Of a DNA stretch of 64,000 nt, positions 1-9,847 are shown piece after piece (positions within the stretch are counted from its first letter, which is position 1; each line of letters opens with the position of its first letter). A model generated the notes under the pieces. That model was not told the DNA's origin. It ran no database searches and was given only the letters and a program-made list of their open reading frames with translations. Source of the stretch: Planctomycetota bacterium (GTDB lineage Bacteria > Planctomycetota > GCA-002687715 > DRQF01); NCBI GenBank assembly GCA_011369445.1, contig DRQF01000120.1, positions 19,277 to 83,276 on the forward strand, read 5' to 3'. Made by a program: the position numbers and the translations under genes.

Positions 1-50
1 GCCGAAATCAGAACGACCGCGAGCCCCAAGATCACCGTGGAAAGCTTCAT
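1..50 (-). CDS. 5' end of a secreted or membrane protein (signal peptide only; runs off window)
   Basis: Reverse complement from the CAT at 48-50 reads MKLSTVILGLAVVLISA..., a typical signal peptide; truncated by the window edge. Confidence 0.5.
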   Translation of the reverse strand, partial: MKLSTVILGLAVVLIS

Positions 51-90
51 GCCGTCTCCTCCTCCCTACTCCCGCCGCGGTGCGCTCGGA

Positions 91-2487
91 TCACTTCCGA
101 ACAAGCACGACCCGAACACCCTTTTCACCCGCCGCGACGACCTGGGGAGGCTTCGGCGTCGTCCACCTGATGCTCCGCTTCTGGCCGTCCTCGTCGATGT
201 CCGTCTGCGTTGCACGGGCTTCAAGGGTGTATCGGGCGCCGTCCGACACGGCGATCTCGAAGTGTCCTTCCGCGTCGCTGTACGCCACGCCGCCACCGTT
301 GCGAGGACGATCGGATTCGACGGCACCGCTGCCCGGAACGACTCTCGCTCTCACCCGAACGTGCGAGAACGGTGACCCGTCCTCATGGAGCGTCATGCCT
401 TCGATGATGACCTCGCGCACGAGTCGCAACTCCTCCGTACGCTCCTCACCCGCGGCGAGTTCGATCGTCATCACCCGTTTCGAAACAGCGATCACGGAAT
501 ACTTTCCTGCCGGAATGCGCTCGATCCGGAAGCGCCCCGCGTCGTCCGTCCGCGCCTCGAGCTTGCGCACCGGACGCACCGAGCCACCGAGCCCCAGAAA
601 CCCTCCGCCGCGCCGGTCGGTCGGCACCAACTCCACGAGGGTTTTCGCCATGGCCGTTCCGTCGCTGTCGTAGGCCACCCCCTTGAACACGGCTCCTTCG
701 CCCAGACGGAGCGTCACCTCGGGAGGCGCCTCGTCGCCGCTCAAGTCCAAGATCTCCCGGCCGGAGGACACGAACCGCGGGTGTGTCGCCACCACCTCCA
801 CCTTCTTGTGGCGGGGCACGGAGACGAGTTCGAAGCGACCCTCGGCGTCGGTCGTGAAAGGGGTCCCCCTCCCGAGCACGGACCGGGCCATCGCGTCACG
901 TCCGTCCCCCGACAGGAACTCGATCGTCGCACCAGCCACGGGCGCTCCCGTTCCGTCCACGACTCGCCCGAGAATCCTCCTCCCCCTTTGCATGACGACA
1001 TCGACGGCGTCGCGGACCTCCCCCGGTTCAAGAGGTCGATCACGGCCCTCCTTGGTCTTCCTGGTCGCCATGAGGCCGCCGAAGAATCCCCCTTTCAGAC
1101 CGAAGACCGCCCTGACGAAGTCGGGGTGCGAAGCCATGACCATGAAGGAGCCGGCGGGCACCCCCTTGATCTCATACCGGCCGTTCTCATCGCTCGTCAC
1201 GGGCCCTGTCCTCAGGACCGTGCCGATGCTGTTGGGGCTGATCACAGTGACTTCAGCCCCCGCGATGGGCGTCAGGCTTCCCTCGGCGAGAATCCTCCCA
1301 GAAACCGTCGCTCCCCCGACCATGGGGAGATCGACGAGATCGCGTTCGCCGTTCCGGTCCTTCTCAGCGAGTTGAATGCCAGGGATGCCGCGCTTGTCCG
1401 TCGGATTCTCAATCTTCAAACCGTACCCCTCGCTCCGCGCCCCAAGAATCAGGTCGCCCTCCCTGGGAAGGCCTCGGAGGGAATAGGCGCCGTCCTTGCC
1501 GCTCCGCGTCTCCACGTAAGCCGGGAACCCGCGGCTGTCCTTGAATTCGGCCATCGCGTACACGAGAGCCCCCTCGAGCCCTTTGCCGGTCGACACGTCA
1601 AAGACGCGACCGAACACCTCGGCTTCCGGGGCAAGGACATACACCTTCGGTTCCCCCTGGGCTTCACCGGCCGTCAGGCGAAATTGCCCCATTCCCGTCG
1701 CGCCGTAGCCCTTCGCCACGAGGGATCCGGTGTACCGCCCGGGGCCCAGATCCGTGAACTCGAAGCGCCCCTTCTCGTTCGTGGTCGTCTGGTAGGTGCG
1801 CAGAACCCTCAACTGCGCCCGCCCCCGATCGAACAGGCTCACTTGGACGCTCGGAACGGGAAGCCCCTCCGGGTTATGCACGATTCCTTTGAAGGTGACT
1901 GCCGGCTCCAAACGGACTTCCAAACCCGTGACCTCGCCCCCTTGGGACAGTCGAAAGGAATCGGAGAATCGACGCCCGAAGCCTTCAGCCCGGACCAAGA
2001 CGGTATAGTCGCCGGGCTCAGCCTGTTGAATGTGGAACACGCCCTCGTCATCCGTCGTGGCCACGGTGATGGGGTGGTTGGGCGCCTGAGTGGTGCGAAA
2101 CAACTCCGCCAAATCGAGTGACATGAAGCTTTCCACCACCGAGCTGCGCAACAGACCGACCTTGGCTCCCATGATCGGTCGCCCGTCTTCTTTCTTCAAG
2201 ACTCTCCCGCTGATGGCGGGATGAAGATCCCTCTCCGCACGCTCCGGATCGGGAGCCCCTTCGGAGCTCTCCTCTCCATCTTCCGAGATCGCCGACTCCG
2301 TCGAGTGGTCTGCGTCCGCACCCCGATGCCGTCGAACCGCCTCGGTCCGATCCGCCTCGACGGAATCCGACGTGGTCGCGGGTCCCACCACATCGGTTTC
2401 CTCGTCCCCCATGAAGAAGAAGAGAAATCCGGCCACCAGGGCCAAGGCTAGGCCCAGGAGCAACAAGGTCAGCGGGGAAGCTTTCAT
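91..2487 (-). CDS. Membrane-anchored protein with multiple carboxypeptidase-regulatory-like (Cna-B/transthyretin-like) domains
   Basis: Start chosen at MKASPLTLLLLGLALALVAGFLFFFMG (TM anchor). Repeated 'G.V.....G.PV.GA.V.......TDE.GRFE...V.PG.Y.V.A...G' units. Confidence 0.8.
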   Translation of the reverse strand: MKASPLTLLLLGLALALVAGFLFFFMGDEETDVVGPATTSDSVEADRTEAVRRHRGADADHSTESAISEDGEESSEGAPDPERAERDLHPAISGRVLKKEDGRPIMGAKVGLLRSSVVESFMSLDLAELFRTTQAPNHPITVATTDDEGVFHIQQAEPGDYTVLVRAEGFGRRFSDSFRLSQGGEVTGLEVRLEPAVTFKGIVHNPEGLPVPSVQVSLFDRGRAQLRVLRTYQTTTNEKGRFEFTDLGPGRYTGSLVAKGYGATGMGQFRLTAGEAQGEPKVYVLAPEAEVFGRVFDVSTGKGLEGALVYAMAEFKDSRGFPAYVETRSGKDGAYSLRGLPREGDLILGARSEGYGLKIENPTDKRGIPGIQLAEKDRNGERDLVDLPMVGGATVSGRILAEGSLTPIAGAEVTVISPNSIGTVLRTGPVTSDENGRYEIKGVPAGSFMVMASHPDFVRAVFGLKGGFFGGLMATRKTKEGRDRPLEPGEVRDAVDVVMQRGRRILGRVVDGTGAPVAGATIEFLSGDGRDAMARSVLGRGTPFTTDAEGRFELVSVPRHKKVEVVATHPRFVSSGREILDLSGDEAPPEVTLRLGEGAVFKGVAYDSDGTAMAKTLVELVPTDRRGGGFLGLGGSVRPVRKLEARTDDAGRFRIERIPAGKYSVIAVSKRVMTIELAAGEERTEELRLVREVIIEGMTLHEDGSPFSHVRVRARVVPGSGAVESDRPRNGGGVAYSDAEGHFEIAVSDGARYTLEARATQTDIDEDGQKRSIRWTTPKPPQVVAAGEKGVRVVLVRK

Positions 2488-2603
2488 GGTCCTGACTCCT
2501 TCTCTACCCATGGGCGTGAACCGATTCGTCCCCCAAGACCCGCTATTCTCGACCTTCGTCCGATGATCGGGTAACCTCGGGAGGTCATGAGGGAGCGCCG
2601 AGG

Positions 2604-3419
2604 ATGAAATGTCGATTCTGGGGAACCCGAGGCAGCGTTCCCGTTTCGGGGCCCCAGTACATGGAATTCGGAGGCAATACGCCATGCCTCCAGCTGACCA
2701 CCCAAGGATGCCCCGAACCGATCATTCTGGACAGCGGAACGGGAATCCGAGAGTTCGGCCAGCATTATATGACCCACCGAACGGAAGTCGGCGACACGAT
2801 TCACCTTTTTCTGACGCACGCCCACTGGGACCACATTCAGGGATTTCCATTTTTTATTCCGGCCTACGTCCCCGGCGTCAACCTGCACATCTACTGCACG
2901 AAGAAGGCGAAGGATTTTCTCTCCGGCCAGATGACCGCTCCCTACTTTCCCGTGGGAATGGATGTGATGATGGCGTCCTTCCACTTTCATGAGCTGGCCC
3001 AGGGCGACGAGATGCAGTTGGGAGACGTTCGCATCCGGTGGATTCCTCTCCCCCACCCCCAGGAATCCACGGGGTTCCGCATTGACGACGGCGCACGCTC
3101 CCTTGTTTTCGCAACCGACACCGAACATCCCGCCGAGGGGCTCAACGAACAGTTGGTGGGCCTTGCGAGAAACACCGACGTGCTCATCTATGACGCCCAG
3201 TATACGCCCGACGAATACGAGGCAGGGAAACAGGGATGGGGCCACTCGACGTTTCACCAGGGTGCGGAAGTCGCGAAGGCGTCCGCCGCGGAGCGGCTGA
3301 TCTTGTTCAGCCACGACCCGAGTCACGACGACGCCGCTTGCCGCGCCATCGAGACCTCATGTCAGGAAGAATTCCCCAACACCTGGTCCGCCCGGCAAGG
3401 CATCCAAATCGAGATCTGA
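2604..3419 (+). CDS. MBL-fold metallo-hydrolase
   Basis: MKCRFWGTRGSVPVSG N-terminus, THAHWDH zinc-binding motif, DSGTG, later FSHDPSHDD. Confidence 0.88.
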   Translation: MKCRFWGTRGSVPVSGPQYMEFGGNTPCLQLTTQGCPEPIILDSGTGIREFGQHYMTHRTEVGDTIHLFLTHAHWDHIQGFPFFIPAYVPGVNLHIYCTKKAKDFLSGQMTAPYFPVGMDVMMASFHFHELAQGDEMQLGDVRIRWIPLPHPQESTGFRIDDGARSLVFATDTEHPAEGLNEQLVGLARNTDVLIYDAQYTPDEYEAGKQGWGHSTFHQGAEVAKASAAERLILFSHDPSHDDAACRAIETSCQEEFPNTWSARQGIQIEI

Positions 3420-3501
3420 GGCCCGGGAAAGCGCTGATTCTGGACACGCGGGGCAGCCATCGGCCATAATGTCCGCGTCGTCAACTCAAGGAAACTCGCC
3501 C

Positions 3502-4578
3502 ATGAATCGCTTGGCCGGTCTCATCATCGCTCTCGTTGCAGCCTCGTGCGTCCCATCCACAGCCCAGGTCTGCATCAACCCCAATGACGTGCTGCTCTCG
3601 AATGACAACCTACCGGCCGTGCCCAGCGGTGCCACACCGGTCTCTGTCATCCAGGGCTTGGGCAACGGCGAAGCCGCCGCAGCCGTTTTCGACACGACGG
3701 GACTCAGCACGCAGGGCGTCAAGGTCAATCTCGCCGCCGTGGGGTACATGAACGTGGTGGGAACGAACGGCATTCAGGCTGCCGTGAACCTGCAGATCTA
3801 CGACGGCGTCACCTTCGACGCGGCGGGCGTGCCGACACTGGGCTCCCTCGCCTTCGACTACGCCAGCGCCACGGGATCGAATCTCCAGCTCACCAGCCAC
3901 GCCATCAACACGACGGATTTGAGCGCCTTCAACGTCACGGTCACGAGTGGAAAACTCGTCGTGGCCTGGTCCATGGTCTTCAACACCGGAGCGCCCCAGA
4001 CGAACTTCGCCACGGACAACAGCGCCATCCAGTTCACCTGCAACCCGTCCGTCACCCCGCTCCAGAAGAATCTCATCTTCATCCAAGGCCAAGGCTGGCG
4101 GGACGCGGCTCTCGCCACGGTCCAGGGAATTCCCCTGTGCCCCGTCTTCTATTCGGGCAATTGGATCATCCGGGCCTGCGTCGAACCCATGGTCAACCCC
4201 ACCCAGATTCTCATCTCCGGCAGTCCGACCACCGCGGGGGGCTTCGTCAACGTGACCTTCAACTCGCCCAATCATCCGGGCCAGTTCTATTTCGGCGCCC
4301 CCGCCTTCACGGCCAACATGGGCTCGCCCACGGTCTACGGCACGTTCCCTCTCGACTTCGACCCGCTCCTGCAGGCCTACCTCCAGTTCCCCGTCGAAGC
4401 CTCGCAGGTCTTTTTCAACTTCAACGGGAACCTCGGCCCCACAGGCACGGCACCGGGAATCATCTTCATTCCGCCGACGACGCCGCCTCTCAGCTTCCTC
4501 GTCGCCTTCATCGTGATGGATCCGACACTCTCCTTCTTCGAGGGGATCTCTTCGCCCGCCACGATTCAGGTTCTCTGA
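3502..4578 (+). CDS. Secreted protein of unknown function
   Basis: Signal peptide MNRLAGLIIALVAASCVPSTAQ; no recognised catalytic motif. Confidence 0.65.
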   Translation: MNRLAGLIIALVAASCVPSTAQVCINPNDVLLSNDNLPAVPSGATPVSVIQGLGNGEAAAAVFDTTGLSTQGVKVNLAAVGYMNVVGTNGIQAAVNLQIYDGVTFDAAGVPTLGSLAFDYASATGSNLQLTSHAINTTDLSAFNVTVTSGKLVVAWSMVFNTGAPQTNFATDNSAIQFTCNPSVTPLQKNLIFIQGQGWRDAALATVQGIPLCPVFYSGNWIIRACVEPMVNPTQILISGSPTTAGGFVNVTFNSPNHPGQFYFGAPAFTANMGSPTVYGTFPLDFDPLLQAYLQFPVEASQVFFNFNGNLGPTGTAPGIIFIPPTTPPLSFLVAFIVMDPTLSFFEGISSPATIQVL

Positions 4579-4593
4579 CTCGATCCCAAAAGT

Positions 4594-4615
4594 CGCCCCC
4601 TTGTCACGGGGGGCG
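4594..4615. terminator. GC-rich hairpin (possible weak terminator)
   Basis: CGCCCCC-N8-GGGGGCG between two + strand genes; no T-tract. Confidence 0.3.
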
Positions 4616-4635
4616 GCTCCGTATCCAATCCCCCC

Positions 4636-7600
4636 ATGAGCCATCGCTTCGTTCGCGGCGGGATTCTCCGCACCGCTTTTCTTCTTCTGCTCCTCGCCTC
4701 GGTGCGAGCACAGGTCATTTCCAAAACCGCGCAGCCGGGTCGCACGGAAGACCGACTGCGCTCGCCGCTTCGCTCCGCGGATTCGGCGCTGAAGTCGGGA
4801 GATGAGCCGGAGGCACGACGCCATCTTCTGAACGCTCTGGCCATCGCCCCGTTCAACGCCGCCGTCCTCGAGAGGCTCCTCACCCTTGGCGTCAAGACGT
4901 CAGCTGGACGTCATCTGTGGGCGCTGCGCCACGCGGCCCTCCTCGTCGATGCCGGTGGCAAGCTCAGGATTCCCACGAAGACCAAAAAACTGTTCCCCTC
5001 CAAGGACCCCTGGCCGAAGCGACTCGCACTCGCCCGCGCACAGGCCGTCTTCGCCGTCGAACGCCTTCTCGGCAAGAAGACACCGAACGGCCGGGGAGCG
5101 GATGCCTCCAACCTACTGCGAGCGTGGGCCGCGCCGCTCGTCCGGTTCCTCCTCGAGGATTCTCCCCAACTTCTGAACGCGCAAGCCCGCAGGCTGAACG
5201 AAGCGCTCGCAGTCACGGTCCCTCATCGTTCGCAGGTGATCGACGACCTTCTCGCCGTCGCTGAAAACCCCAACGACCCGGAAAGCGCTCTCGAGGCAGG
5301 ACGTATTCTCAGAGGATTCGCCAGCCAGGCGGCACAAAAGGATCTTGAGGGCCGGCCCGCTCCCAAGCTTCCCACGCGACTCGCGCAGCGCGCCGCGGCC
5401 GCGGTCGATCGATCGCGCAAGGTGTTGGCCGCGGAGGATGGCGCACCGCTGACCGTGGAGAAACTGAGGGCCATGTCCCCCGCGGAGCGAGACGCATTCA
5501 CCGCCGCTCACGCCACGCCCGCCCACCCCGGCCGAGCTGTTTCTCCGAACGGTCTCTACCTCGTCGAGACGCCCTGTGGGTTCGAGACCCTCCTCGGCGT
5601 GGCCTCGACCATCGAGAAGCATCACCGGCGGTTGGTCAAGTGGTATGGCCGCGACCCCTTCGAGGGACAGAGTGGAACGATTCGAGTCGTCACGACCACC
5701 GACGAGTTGGAGCGCGAAGGCGCCCCCTATTGGTGGGCGGGCGGCTTCCAGGGAGGCGACGTGACCACCGTCCGCTTCACGGTCAGTTCCATCGAGTCCC
5801 TGGGCCATACCCTGACTCACGAACTCACCCATCGTTTCGACGGCGCCCTTTTTCCAGGACAGCCCGCTTGGCTGGCGGAAGGGAAGGCCACGTGGACGGG
5901 AAGCGCGTATGCAGGAACCGACTCCAAGTCCTTCGTCGACAACTACGCCAACTTCGGATCGATGGAGACGGCGCTGCGAAAGGGCTACGGCAACCCGAAG
6001 AAGCTGAGGAAGCTCCTCGAAGGTCACCCGGAGGACTACCGTGACAACTATCCCGTGGGGCACGCCCTGTTCGTCTATCTGAACACTTGGGAGGATAACG
6101 GTGGACCTGTCTTCAGGAAGCGCTTCCAGGAGTTCATGAGCAACCCGCGGAAGATGCGCGGCCAGCCGTTTCCCTGGTTCACGAATCGCTTCTGCGACGG
6201 GAAAGACGGGCGACCGGAAGACTTCGACGCCTTCGCCGAAGGCTTCGCCAAGTTCATTGGTGGCTTCTACTGGCTCAACAGAAAACCTTGGACCGAGCGC
6301 TACGCCGCACGGGCCGGCAAGAGCCCCCCGAGGCCACGGGTCTACGATCCCCCCACGTGGCCCACGGACCGCTCTCGGGCCGAGCCCTTTTTCGGAACCG
6401 GTCACGCCGCCGCCGCCGCCCGACTGTTCGACCGCCTGGGCAACAATGACGCCGCATTGCGCGCCCACCTGTTTGCCTTCGCCGTCGACGGCCCCGCAGA
6501 GGTGCGTTTGGAGCGACTGGCGGACCTTCTTGCCCAGGCACGCAAGGAGCCGCTGGCATGGTTTGCGCGCACCCTTCTTCGGCGAGGCTGGCCGGACAAT
6601 CACGATCGCATTCCACCCATCAAGGGCGCCATTCCCAGCAAGCTCGTGGGTCTCCACCGCCTGCTGGGGGAGGCGGCGGCGGCCCACCGGGAGATGGGGC
6701 TGTCCCGGGTCGAAGCCCGACTGCTGGCCGAGCAGGCGGAGTTCGCGGAGTTTCTCGGGTTCGACCGCCCGAAGGCGGACATGCGTCCGCCCGCCATGGA
6801 CAAGGGGGCCCACCCTTACGTCCGTCCGGCGCGCGCCCTCGATCTCTACGGGTGGAAAGAGGACCGCCTCGTCGGATACGACAAGTTCCGTGTCAAGGGT
6901 CTGTGGTACGTCGCCCGCGACGGGACGCTGCACGTGGGTCGCAGAAAGCCCCGCAAGGCGACGGGGAGCTTCGATCCTCGTGCGCACGAACGGCAGATTT
7001 TCGTGCGGACGCCTGTTCCTCTCGACGGTGTGCGGTCCCGCATCGAGCTGGACATCCGGTTCACGACCTCATTCGTCTCCGGAGCGGTCATCTTGGGATA
7101 CGAACGGCGAGACCGCGCCATCACGTTTCATTTCACGGCGGGCGACTACATGGTGGGGATCGGGCAGAAGAAGTCCCCTCCCGCCTTCGAGACCGTCCGA
7201 TGGTCGCTGCGCGGCGGATGGATCCGCGAAGGAGGGCTCCGCCGGGAGGCCCCCGGGGGACGCTTCGAGTTCGGCGGTGCGAAGCCCAACTTTCATCTCC
7301 GCCTGGACCTGGACGGCGCGGAGGTGGCGGCCTACATCGACGGCAGATGGGTGGGCACCTACCGCACCGGGGACGGACGCCCCATCACGGGCCCCCTCGG
7401 ATTCGCCACCAGCTTCGGCGCCTTCGCCGTCACCCGTGCGACCCACCAGCGCTTCGATCGCTATCGAGCGCTCGGGTGGCCGAATCCCCTCCCCGCCGGG
7501 CTCGATCTTGCAAAGGACGGCACGGAGACGATGGATCGTCTCCTCAATCGACGGGTGAAAGGGCTCCCTTCTTCGCCCCAGGGCGCCCTCGTGATCTGGA

Positions 7601-7983
7601 TCCCCAGAACCGAGGACGACGACGGGGAGTTGGACGTACGGGACATTGTCACGTCTGCCCGCTTCACCTGGGAAGGCATCCGGGCAGACCTGCCTCGTTT
7701 CCGTCTCCCCCAACCCGTCTACATGGTCCTTCCGGGTGATCTCCCGGCGGACGCCAGCCAGGAACTCGCCGCGTCCTTGGGCGCCCCGGACCGCCTCCAC
7801 TTCTTCAGCCATCATCGACGCCACTACATCTTCGATCTGAAGCGACCGAATATGCCCGCCGACCCCATGCCGGTTCTCATGTTCATCGACGATGCGGGCT
7901 GTCTTCGCCTCGCGGACATCTACGTCGTGGGCAGAGAGGACCTGCCTCCCAACTTCCGCACCTGGTGTCGAGTCCACCGATGA
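4636..7983 (+). CDS. Secreted HExxH (gluzincin-like, DUF1570-like) peptidase with C-terminal lectin-like region
   Basis: Signal peptide; HTLTHELTHRFDG with HELTH at 5818-5832; 'WLAEGKA' downstream; C-terminal beta-rich segment resembling a concanavalin-like fold. Confidence 0.7.
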   Translation: MSHRFVRGGILRTAFLLLLLASVRAQVISKTAQPGRTEDRLRSPLRSADSALKSGDEPEARRHLLNALAIAPFNAAVLERLLTLGVKTSAGRHLWALRHAALLVDAGGKLRIPTKTKKLFPSKDPWPKRLALARAQAVFAVERLLGKKTPNGRGADASNLLRAWAAPLVRFLLEDSPQLLNAQARRLNEALAVTVPHRSQVIDDLLAVAENPNDPESALEAGRILRGFASQAAQKDLEGRPAPKLPTRLAQRAAAAVDRSRKVLAAEDGAPLTVEKLRAMSPAERDAFTAAHATPAHPGRAVSPNGLYLVETPCGFETLLGVASTIEKHHRRLVKWYGRDPFEGQSGTIRVVTTTDELEREGAPYWWAGGFQGGDVTTVRFTVSSIESLGHTLTHELTHRFDGALFPGQPAWLAEGKATWTGSAYAGTDSKSFVDNYANFGSMETALRKGYGNPKKLRKLLEGHPEDYRDNYPVGHALFVYLNTWEDNGGPVFRKRFQEFMSNPRKMRGQPFPWFTNRFCDGKDGRPEDFDAFAEGFAKFIGGFYWLNRKPWTERYAARAGKSPPRPRVYDPPTWPTDRSRAEPFFGTGHAAAAARLFDRLGNNDAALRAHLFAFAVDGPAEVRLERLADLLAQARKEPLAWFARTLLRRGWPDNHDRIPPIKGAIPSKLVGLHRLLGEAAAAHREMGLSRVEARLLAEQAEFAEFLGFDRPKADMRPPAMDKGAHPYVRPARALDLYGWKEDRLVGYDKFRVKGLWYVARDGTLHVGRRKPRKATGSFDPRAHERQIFVRTPVPLDGVRSRIELDIRFTTSFVSGAVILGYERRDRAITFHFTAGDYMVGIGQKKSPPAFETVRWSLRGGWIREGGLRREAPGGRFEFGGAKPNFHLRLDLDGAEVAAYIDGRWVGTYRTGDGRPITGPLGFATSFGAFAVTRATHQRFDRYRALGWPNPLPAGLDLAKDGTETMDRLLNRRVKGLPSSPQGALVIWIPRTEDDDGELDVRDIVTSARFTWEGIRADLPRFRLPQPVYMVLPGDLPADASQELAASLGAPDRLHFFSHHRRHYIFDLKRPNMPADPMPVLMFIDDAGCLRLADIYVVGREDLPPNFRTWCRVHR

Positions 7984-8948
7984 AAGGCACCGCGCCGGAA
8001 TTATCCGTCGTACTCACCGTCGTGGAAGGCCCCACTCAGACCCGCCGCTGCCTCGAGGCGCTGCGGAGTCAGACCGATCCCCCCGAGATGGAAATCCTCG
8101 TCCCCTGGGACGCCTCCATCGCCGAGGTGGCGACATGGGATGAGCCGGGGCTCCGATGCATCGAGATCAGCGATGCGCCGCCCCTCGATCGACCGGACGA
8201 CGAGGACACGCGCCACGTCCTCTACGATCTTCGACGATCCGCAGGTCTTCGCGCGGCGGCGGCTCCGCGTGTTGCGATCCTCGAGGACCGCGGCGTGCCC
8301 ACTCCGACCTGGGCACGCGCCATGGTGAACACCCTCGATCAGACCGGCGCCGCCGCCGTCGGCGGCGCGATACGGTGCGGAGTCTCCACCCGTTGGGCGC
8401 GGGCTGTGTATCTGTTGGACTTCGGAGACTATGCACCTTCTTTCGACGAGCATCCCACGGTCTCCCTCAGCGACACGAACGTGGTCTACCGCCGGGACGC
8501 CCTGGAGCGCGTTCGCGGCGCCTGGGAGAATCGGTACCACGAACCGGACGTCCACGGGGCGCTCACGCAACAGGGCGAGATCCTTCTTCTTTCTCCCGTT
8601 CCCATCGTCGTTCAGCAGCGTACGGACCTGAGTCTCGATCGCGTCCTGCGGGAGCGCGTGGCCTGGGGACGCCTTTACGGGTCCCTCCTCGCCCGTGACC
8701 GAAGCACGGCCTGGAGGCTTCTGCGGGCTGCCGCGTCGGCAGTTGTCCTGCCGGTGCTCCTCCCCCTCCGGGTGCTGCGTCGCGAAGGCAAGCGAGGACG
8801 CATGGAAAGCGCCTTCGGCCTTCTCCCCTGGCTCTTTCTCGCCGCCGCGGCCTGGGCCATGGGCGAATCGATGGGCTTGGGTAGCCCCGCCTCAACTTCG
8901 CATCCCGGCGCGACCGATGAACCCCTTGGAGAGGAAAACCCCGCATGA
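7980..8948 (+). CDS. Glycosyltransferase family 2-like membrane protein
   Basis: N-terminus LSVVLTVVEGPTQTRRCLEALRSQTDPPEMEILVPWD; C-terminal hydrophobic helices; ATGA overlap with upstream gene. Confidence 0.65.
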   Translation: MKGTAPELSVVLTVVEGPTQTRRCLEALRSQTDPPEMEILVPWDASIAEVATWDEPGLRCIEISDAPPLDRPDDEDTRHVLYDLRRSAGLRAAAAPRVAILEDRGVPTPTWARAMVNTLDQTGAAAVGGAIRCGVSTRWARAVYLLDFGDYAPSFDEHPTVSLSDTNVVYRRDALERVRGAWENRYHEPDVHGALTQQGEILLLSPVPIVVQQRTDLSLDRVLRERVAWGRLYGSLLARDRSTAWRLLRAAASAVVLPVLLPLRVLRREGKRGRMESAFGLLPWLFLAAAAWAMGESMGLGSPASTSHPGATDEPLGEENPA

Positions 8949-9847
8949 ACGCCGAAACACCGCCCGGCGACGCCCCCGTGCCAGTGCTGACGGTGGTGAT
9001 CCCCGCCTACAACGAGGAAGATGCTCTCGGCCCGGAGGTCGACCACATCGCGAGCGTGCTTTCCGAGGCGGGAATCACTCACGAGATCATCGTCGTCGAC
9101 GACGGGTCCACCGATGGCACGGCGGAAGCCGCACGCACGAAGAGCTGCACACTCATTCGCCTGCCACGCAATCACGGCTACGGCGCCGCCCTCAAGAAAG
9201 GGATTGCCGCCGCACGGTCGGAGTTGGTCGCGATCACGGACGCCGACGGCACCTATCCGGCGGAAGCTCTGCCCGAGATGGTCCGCCTGGCGGGGGAATA
9301 CGACATGGTCGTGGGAGCGCGCACGGGCGGAAACGTCCACATCCCCATGGTGCGTCGTCCGGCGAAATGGTTTCTCAGGAAGTTGGCGTCCTGGCTCTCG
9401 GGCTTCAAGATCCCTGATCTGAACAGCGGACTTCGCGTCATCCGCCGGTCCCTCGTCCGCCGCTACGCCCACATCCTTCCCCAGGGTTTCTCCTTCACGA
9501 CCACCATTTCCCTCGCCCTTCTCTGCAACGGATTCAGCGTCAAGTATCTGCCCATCGACTATCGGCGTCGCATCGGGGATTCCAAGATCCGCGCGGGACA
9601 CGCCTGGGATTTCCTGCTCCTCATCCTTCGGGTGATGGTGCTCTTCAATCCATTGAAGGTCTTCCTCCCCATGGGCGCGCTGGCATTCCTCGTGGGACTC
9701 GCCAAGTTCGTCTACGACGTCACGAAGCAGGACCTCTCGGAGAGCGCCGTCATGTGTCTGCTCACGGCGATCCTCCTTTGGGCCATCGGATTGCTCGCCG
9801 ATCAGAACGCCCGGCTGGGGCTCGACCGAGAAGCATGGCCCAGGTAG
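8945..9847 (+). CDS. Glycosyltransferase family 2 (polyprenyl-phosphate sugar synthase-like)
   Basis: LTVVIPAYNEEDALGPEV...EIIVVDDGSTDGT...ITDADGTYP; C-terminal TM helices; ATGA overlap. Confidence 0.9.
   Translation: MNAETPPGDAPVPVLTVVIPAYNEEDALGPEVDHIASVLSEAGITHEIIVVDDGSTDGTAEAARTKSCTLIRLPRNHGYGAALKKGIAAARSELVAITDADGTYPAEALPEMVRLAGEYDMVVGARTGGNVHIPMVRRPAKWFLRKLASWLSGFKIPDLNSGLRVIRRSLVRRYAHILPQGFSFTTTISLALLCNGFSVKYLPIDYRRRIGDSKIRAGHAWDFLLLILRVMVLFNPLKVFLPMGALAFLVGLAKFVYDVTKQDLSESAVMCLLTAILLWAIGLLADQNARLGLDREAWPR

Noticed and set aside
385-2121. 578-aa + strand ORF
   Set aside because: Antisense to the carboxypeptidase-regulatory repeat gene; His/Pro/Arg-rich shadow composition.
5113-6987. 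624-aa - strand ORF
   Set aside because: Antisense to the HELTH peptidase gene; shadow ORF.
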